Notes under the pieces: generated by a model
The model's database searches: none
Told to the model about the DNA's origin: nothing
Seen by the model: the letters and a program-made list of their open reading frames with translations, nothing else
NCBI GenBank assembly: GCA_023437225.1
Contig: JAEZGS010000023.1
Coordinates: 1-64,000 of the forward strand
Length of the DNA: 64,000 nt
Source: Bacteroidota bacterium
GTDB lineage: Bacteria; Bacteroidota; Bacteroidia; Chitinophagales; Chitinophagaceae
Reading direction: 5' to 3'
Program-made: the position numbers and the translations under genes
Part shown: piece by piece, positions 60,577-64,000 of the stretch
Layout of the letters: the number at the start of each line of letters is the position of its first letter
How positions within the stretch are numbered: the first letter of the stretch is position 1

Positions 60577-60891
60577 TTACCACTTTTTGGAATAACCGTT
60601 TCCGTTATTGCTGCGGAAAGGATTATTGTTGCTGCGAGCAGGCCTTTCTTCTCTTGGCTTTGCCTCGGTCACTCTGATTGTGCGACCTTCAACTACAGCC
60701 TGATCAAGATCAGCGATTGCCTTTTTTGCAGCTTCATCATCACTCATTTCCACAAATCCGAAACCACGTGAGCGGCCAGTTTCGCGGTCATTGATGATCT
60801 TTGCAGATGTAACTTCTCCAAATGGAGTGAAAAATTCTCTCAGGTCTTCGTCTTGTACGTTGAAGCCTAAATTCGAAACATAAAGGTTCAT
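60577..60891 (-). CDS. RRM-type RNA-binding protein
   Basis: 104 aa. A single RNA-recognition motif covers residues 1-80: RNP2 is LYVSNLGF and RNP1 is RGFGFVEM, both with the aromatic residues that stack on RNA bases. The C-terminal about 25 residues are Asn/Arg/Gly-rich and probably flexible. Such short RRM proteins are typical of Bacteroidota, often cold-induced, and bind mRNA in the cytoplasm. It has its own terminator. The 289 bases upstream (60892-61180) hold divergent promoters. Confidence 0.9.
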   Translation of the reverse strand: MNLYVSNLGFNVQDEDLREFFTPFGEVTSAKIINDRETGRSRGFGFVEMSDDEAAKKAIADLDQAVVEGRTIRVTEAKPREERPARSNNNPFRSNNGNGYSKKW

Positions 60892-61087
60892 AAACTAAAT
60901 AATAAAAAATAAAAAATTCTTGAGAAGCAAAAGAAAGAAACTAACTACGATGCACTTAAAGCAGAATAATTAATAATACTGATGCGAGGCTCAAATTGAA
61001 CAGCGAATATAGACTTTGTTTTCATACCAAACGTCAAAGCTTTCACAAAGGGGCCGGTTTTTTCCATATTTCCGGGTTAAAACATTA

Positions 61088-61095
61088 CCTTTGCA
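61088..61095 (+). promoter_or_regulatory. Bacteroidota -7 promoter element
   Basis: TACCTTTG matches the TAnnTTTG consensus exactly, 86 bases before the ATG at 61181. The upstream -33 TTTG is not clear (a GTTTTTT string lies in that area). Confidence 0.5.
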
Positions 61096-61180
61096 ATGTT
61101 TCAAGAGGCATTCTGCATAGAGTATCATCATTCCAATTTTATTTCTGCTGCTGTACCTCAATCATGTAAAACAGATCTTT

Positions 61181-61453
61181 ATGAATATAGAAGACATCGA
61201 AAAATTCCTCGACAGCAAAACATCAGCCGGCAATGAGTACGTTAAGATCACCTTCAAAAAGCGCGACGCAGTTTATGGCTTGTTTGTAAGGGATCATAAA
61301 GATTACAAAGATCTTAAAGCGAAAAACTTCTGGCGCATTGTTCCTCAAAGTCAATTCGATGCCTATCGTCAGACAAAGAACATCGGCCTTGCAAAGCTGT
61401 TTAACGGTTCTGACTTCACAAGGCTTGTTGTAAGTAAGGAGTTGGTTGACTAA
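61181..61453 (+). CDS. Small hypothetical protein
   Basis: 90 aa, soluble and basic. It reads NIEDIEKFLDSKTSAGNEY, VKITFKKRDAVYGLFV, then FWRIVPQSQFDAYR and FTRLVVSKELVD, a compact alpha/beta protein with no family I can name. It is preceded by a good -7 box and followed 41 bases later by another unknown gene on the same strand; both probably share the transcript that ends at 61853-61880. Confidence 0.6.
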   Translation: MNIEDIEKFLDSKTSAGNEYVKITFKKRDAVYGLFVRDHKDYKDLKAKNFWRIVPQSQFDAYRQTKNIGLAKLFNGSDFTRLVVSKELVD

Positions 61454-61494
61454 AACAGTTCAACCCCATTTTTGAATCATCGCTAAATAATTAC

Positions 61495-61857
61495 ATGTTT
61501 ACTCAAACCTGGAATAAATACCTGCCTGTTATCAGGATCTTGTTGAAGAGAGCAGTCAACGAAGATCAATTGCTTCGTATGAACACTTCGGATTTTCAAA
61601 AGGCTGCTACCATACGTAAGTCTGGTTACCGCTTTTCCATTGAATTTGTGAATGGCAAGCCGGCTAATATCATTGGTCTGCCTGAGATCGCAAAAGACCT
61701 TTCATCCGTTTTGTTGCTTGATCCGGTGACCAGGGAGTTGTTAGCCCAGCATAATTATACAGTTAGTTTCGATTCGAAATATCAATTGACCTTGAAGAAG
61801 GTTGCGGATGCCAATCCGGAACCCGCAATCGCTGTACTTGAATCAACTGCAGAATAG
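61495..61857 (+). CDS. Small hypothetical protein
   Basis: 120 aa, soluble, basic N-terminal half with a helix (WNKYLPVIRILLKRAVNEDQLLRM) and then strands (YRFSIEFVNGK, YTVSFDSKYQLTLKK). No domain recognised. Its stop codon lies inside the 5' arm of the bidirectional terminator at 61853. Confidence 0.6.
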   Translation: MFTQTWNKYLPVIRILLKRAVNEDQLLRMNTSDFQKAATIRKSGYRFSIEFVNGKPANIIGLPEIAKDLSSVLLLDPVTRELLAQHNYTVSFDSKYQLTLKKVADANPEPAIAVLESTAE

Positions 61858-61880
61858 ATCTTTACACAAGATCTATTTTC
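61853..61880. terminator. Bidirectional rho-independent terminator
   Basis: AATAGATCTT, loop TACAC, AAGATCTATT, then TT: a 10-bp perfect stem between convergent genes; it overlaps the stop codon of the plus-strand gene (TAG at 61855-61857) and the end of the minus-strand gene. Confidence 0.8.
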
Positions 61881-63414
61881 TGCTATTCAGGATTATCTTA
61901 TAGATATCCATTCTTCTATCTTGAAGATTTCTTACCGCACCAAAGTTGTGTAGTTCTTTCAGTAAATCAACATCAACATCGGCGATCAAAGTTGTTTCCG
62001 TATTTGGTGTTGCCTCAGCTTTTATGCCATTACTCGGGAAAGAAAAGTCTGAGGGTGTAAATACAGCAGATTGTGCATACTGGATGTCCATGTTGTGCAC
62101 TTTTGGAAGATTACCTACACTGCCTGCTATCGCTACATAACATTCATTTTCTATCGCCCTTGCCTGCGCGCAACTGCGAACCCGTGTATATCCGTTTTGC
62201 GTGTCAGTCATAAACGGCACGAACAATATCTGCATCCCCTGTTCGGCTAGAAGTCGCGGTAATTCGGGAAACTCAACATCATAACAAATAAGGATACCAA
62301 TCTTTCCACAATCGGTATCATAGGTAGCAATAGAACTTCCACCCACCATTCCCCATGCTGCTTTCTCCGCAGGAGTCAAATGTATCTTTTCATATTTCTC
62401 ATAAGTGCCGTCGCGCCTGCACAGGTACCCCACATTGTGAAGCATTCCGTTATCCAGTAACGGCATACTGCCGGTGATGATGTTGATGTTGTAGCTTATG
62501 GCATATTCAACGAACTTATCGCGCAAAGCATTTGTTGATTTTGCGATCTCCCTCATTGCTTCTGCCCCGCTCAAATGATTGTATTGCGTCATCAAAGGAG
62601 CGTTGAATAACTCGGGGAACAGAATGAAATCACTTTGATAATCGCTTACTACGTCAACAAAGAATTCTATTTGTTCACAGAGAGAATCGAGGTTAGGAAA
62701 TGGCCGCATCTGCCATTGGACCAGCCCCAGACGCACAACAGATTTTTTTGAGTTAATGTGTGCGGCTTCTTCGTTGTAGTAGATATTATTCCATTCGAGC
62801 AGCGATGCATACTCAAGAGATTCAGTATCGCCTGGTAAATATCCTTTAAGTATTTTCCTTACGTGAAAATCGTTGGCAAGTTGGAACGACAATGTAGGAT
62901 CATGGATCTCCTTGCCTTTAACTTTTTCAAGATATTCTTTAGGCGATAGTTTATCCGCATAATTCTTGAATTGCGGAATGCGACCACCTGCAATTATTGC
63001 GCGCAGATTGAGTCGCTCACATATTTCTTTCCTGGCATCGTACAGTCTTCTTCCAAGTCGCATCCCCCGATAATCAGGGTGAACAAAGAAATCGATACCA
63101 TACAACACGTCGCCATTTGGATTGTGCGTGGAGAAGGAGTAATTACCTGTGATCTGTGAATAAGTGTGATTGTCGCCAAACTTCTCATAATCTACGATGA
63201 GCGACAATGCGCATCCTGCAATGGAACCGTTGACAAGCACACAGATCTGTCCTTCAGGAAATAATTCAACCAGCCGGGTAATATGTTTTTCACCCCATAC
63301 AGATGCGCCTTCCCAATCGGAGTAGGCTTCTACCATCGAAGACCTCAATCCGATGTAATCATCTTTTGTGAGTGTTCGTAATTCGATCTTTAATTCTTCG
63401 TTCTTCGATTCCAT
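61873..63414 (-). CDS. GNAT acetyltransferase fused to a carbon-nitrogen hydrolase
   Basis: 513 aa. Residues about 1-200 are a GNAT domain, with DFFVHPDYRGMRLGRRLYDARKE as its acetyl-CoA-binding segment (R/Q-x-x-G-x-G/A like). Residues about 225-510 are a nitrilase-family hydrolase with the catalytic Glu in FILFPELFN, Lys in YEKIHLTP and Cys in IGILICYDVEFPEL. This GNAT-nitrilase fusion is a known architecture. It may hydrolyse an amide and acetylate a related amine, but the substrate is not known to me. The gene ends at the shared hairpin. Confidence 0.88.
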   Translation of the reverse strand: MESKNEELKIELRTLTKDDYIGLRSSMVEAYSDWEGASVWGEKHITRLVELFPEGQICVLVNGSIAGCALSLIVDYEKFGDNHTYSQITGNYSFSTHNPNGDVLYGIDFFVHPDYRGMRLGRRLYDARKEICERLNLRAIIAGGRIPQFKNYADKLSPKEYLEKVKGKEIHDPTLSFQLANDFHVRKILKGYLPGDTESLEYASLLEWNNIYYNEEAAHINSKKSVVRLGLVQWQMRPFPNLDSLCEQIEFFVDVVSDYQSDFILFPELFNAPLMTQYNHLSGAEAMREIAKSTNALRDKFVEYAISYNINIITGSMPLLDNGMLHNVGYLCRRDGTYEKYEKIHLTPAEKAAWGMVGGSSIATYDTDCGKIGILICYDVEFPELPRLLAEQGMQILFVPFMTDTQNGYTRVRSCAQARAIENECYVAIAGSVGNLPKVHNMDIQYAQSAVFTPSDFSFPSNGIKAEATPNTETTLIADVDVDLLKELHNFGAVRNLQDRRMDIYKIILNSRK

Positions 63415-63439
63415 GGCGCGTAAGTTAGCCTAAGTTTCC

Positions 63440-64000
63440 TTATCGTACGACAATGGTTTTCTCATTAACAGTATGTGCACTGAAATATCCCAGGGTTCCG
63501 CCACTCAGGTTTGTAACAGGATTCGCTGGTGATGCACTGGGGCTTCCATCTGCGCCGCGATGCAGACTATACCAGTAAGCATATACATCCGTGTCGATGC
63601 TTTGCAATTCAACCTTTATTGTATCGCCTACCGCAATTTCACGATCATCACTAAATAGTGAGGCACTGGTTAACCGTCCGTCAGAGAGATCATCATTTCT
63701 TGTAAATATTCTTTTCACTTTAATTCCGTTGATGTGATATACGAATCGGTAATAGTTCTTTGTTTCTGCGGGATCATTGAATAAAACGTTCACATATTTT
63801 TCAGGTGTAGACCCCATGTCCATTTCTGCTGTATAGATACTGTCGATATTTACCGGTTGTGGCATTTGCGACACTGCACGAAACTCCTTGCCATCTATAT
63901 CAACATGCAGTATGTATCGTTTCCCAGGTACTCCTTTCACATCGGCAACATAAACGCCCGCGGACGTTTCCGCGAGTTGAGTAGCATTTCCGCCTTCCTC
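63440..64000 (-). CDS. DUF4249-like lipoprotein, 5' end beyond window
   Basis: The frame is open to the right edge, so this is only the C-terminal 186 residues. It reads GVYVADVKGVPGKRYILHVDIDGKEF, then NYYRFVYHINGIKVKRIFTRNDDLSDG and ends GYFSAHTVNEKTIVVR. This matches the C-terminal part of DUF4249 proteins, beta-rich outer-membrane lipoproteins usually found beside TonB-dependent receptors in Bacteroidota. The missing N-terminus should carry the signal peptide. It lies 25 bases upstream of the GNAT-nitrilase gene on the same strand. Confidence 0.75.
   Translation of the reverse strand, partial: EEGGNATQLAETSAGVYVADVKGVPGKRYILHVDIDGKEFRAVSQMPQPVNIDSIYTAEMDMGSTPEKYVNVLFNDPAETKNYYRFVYHINGIKVKRIFTRNDDLSDGRLTSASLFSDDREIAVGDTIKVELQSIDTDVYAYWYSLHRGADGSPSASPANPVTNLSGGTLGYFSAHTVNEKTIVVR

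Overview
The window looks like a chromosome segment of a Bacteroidota bacterium, most likely from the Chitinophagaceae. The signs are a SusC/SusD pair with a TIG-domain lipoprotein, DUF4249, an RRM-type RNA-binding protein, many short-signal lipoproteins, TAnnTTTG-like promoters and moderate-to-low GC. This placement is inferred from gene content; no 16S gene is present. LAYOUT: 1-1798 is core sequence (the 3' part of lpxD, an SRPBCC protein, a TPR protein), followed by tRNA-Arg(CCT) at 1888-1959. From about 1960 to about 41000 the DNA is accessory and dominated by anti-phage or conflict modules. Module A (2232-13645) is one long operon: DUF262/DUF1524 protein, a small protein, a beta-class type III-like methyltransferase, a type III-like helicase-nuclease, a 72-aa protein, a DndD-like SMC ATPase, a HerA-like ATPase, a coiled protein and a putative PD-(D/E)XK nuclease. 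A small HTH-like gene and a WYL regulator (13701-15057, minus strand) separate it from Module B. Module B (15107-20891) is a probable retron. It has an operator-like inverted repeat, a non-coding RNA bounded by complementary a1/a2 arms, and a reverse transcriptase with NAxxH, YADD and VTG motifs whose long C-terminus looks like a degenerate histidine-kinase ATPase. These are followed by a receiver-like protein, a receiver-HEPN fusion and a DUF3127 protein, all translationally coupled. A decayed IS3-type transposase separates it from Module C (21679-28503): a RecD-like helicase, a TPR/cold-shock-like protein, a VWA membrane protein, an ImmA/IrrE-like peptidase with an in-frame stop near its N-terminus, a small protein and a GIY-YIG protein. 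Then come gene relics, a PD-(D/E)XK protein, a UDG-like protein and several orphan hypotheticals and lipoproteins. A three-gene two-component locus lies at 35694-37868, and a matrixin-like lipoprotein is broken by a frameshift at an A8 run. From about 41200 the content becomes ordinary, with scattered relics: a truncated SDR gene, and a PIN-like toxin with an internal deletion beside an intact DUF433 partner. Region 48227-60048 is a sugar-utilisation locus on the minus strand, reading AGE epimerase, SusC, SusD, TIG lipoprotein, two DUF4434 proteins, ROK regulator, FucP-like MFS transporter. The right end holds an RRM protein, two small unknowns, a GNAT-nitrilase fusion and a partial DUF4249 lipoprotein. 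The most interesting object is Module B, which joins retron parts to phosphorelay-like and HEPN RNase parts in a combination I cannot match to a characterised retron type. Module A is the second most interesting. No integrase or CRISPR array was seen.
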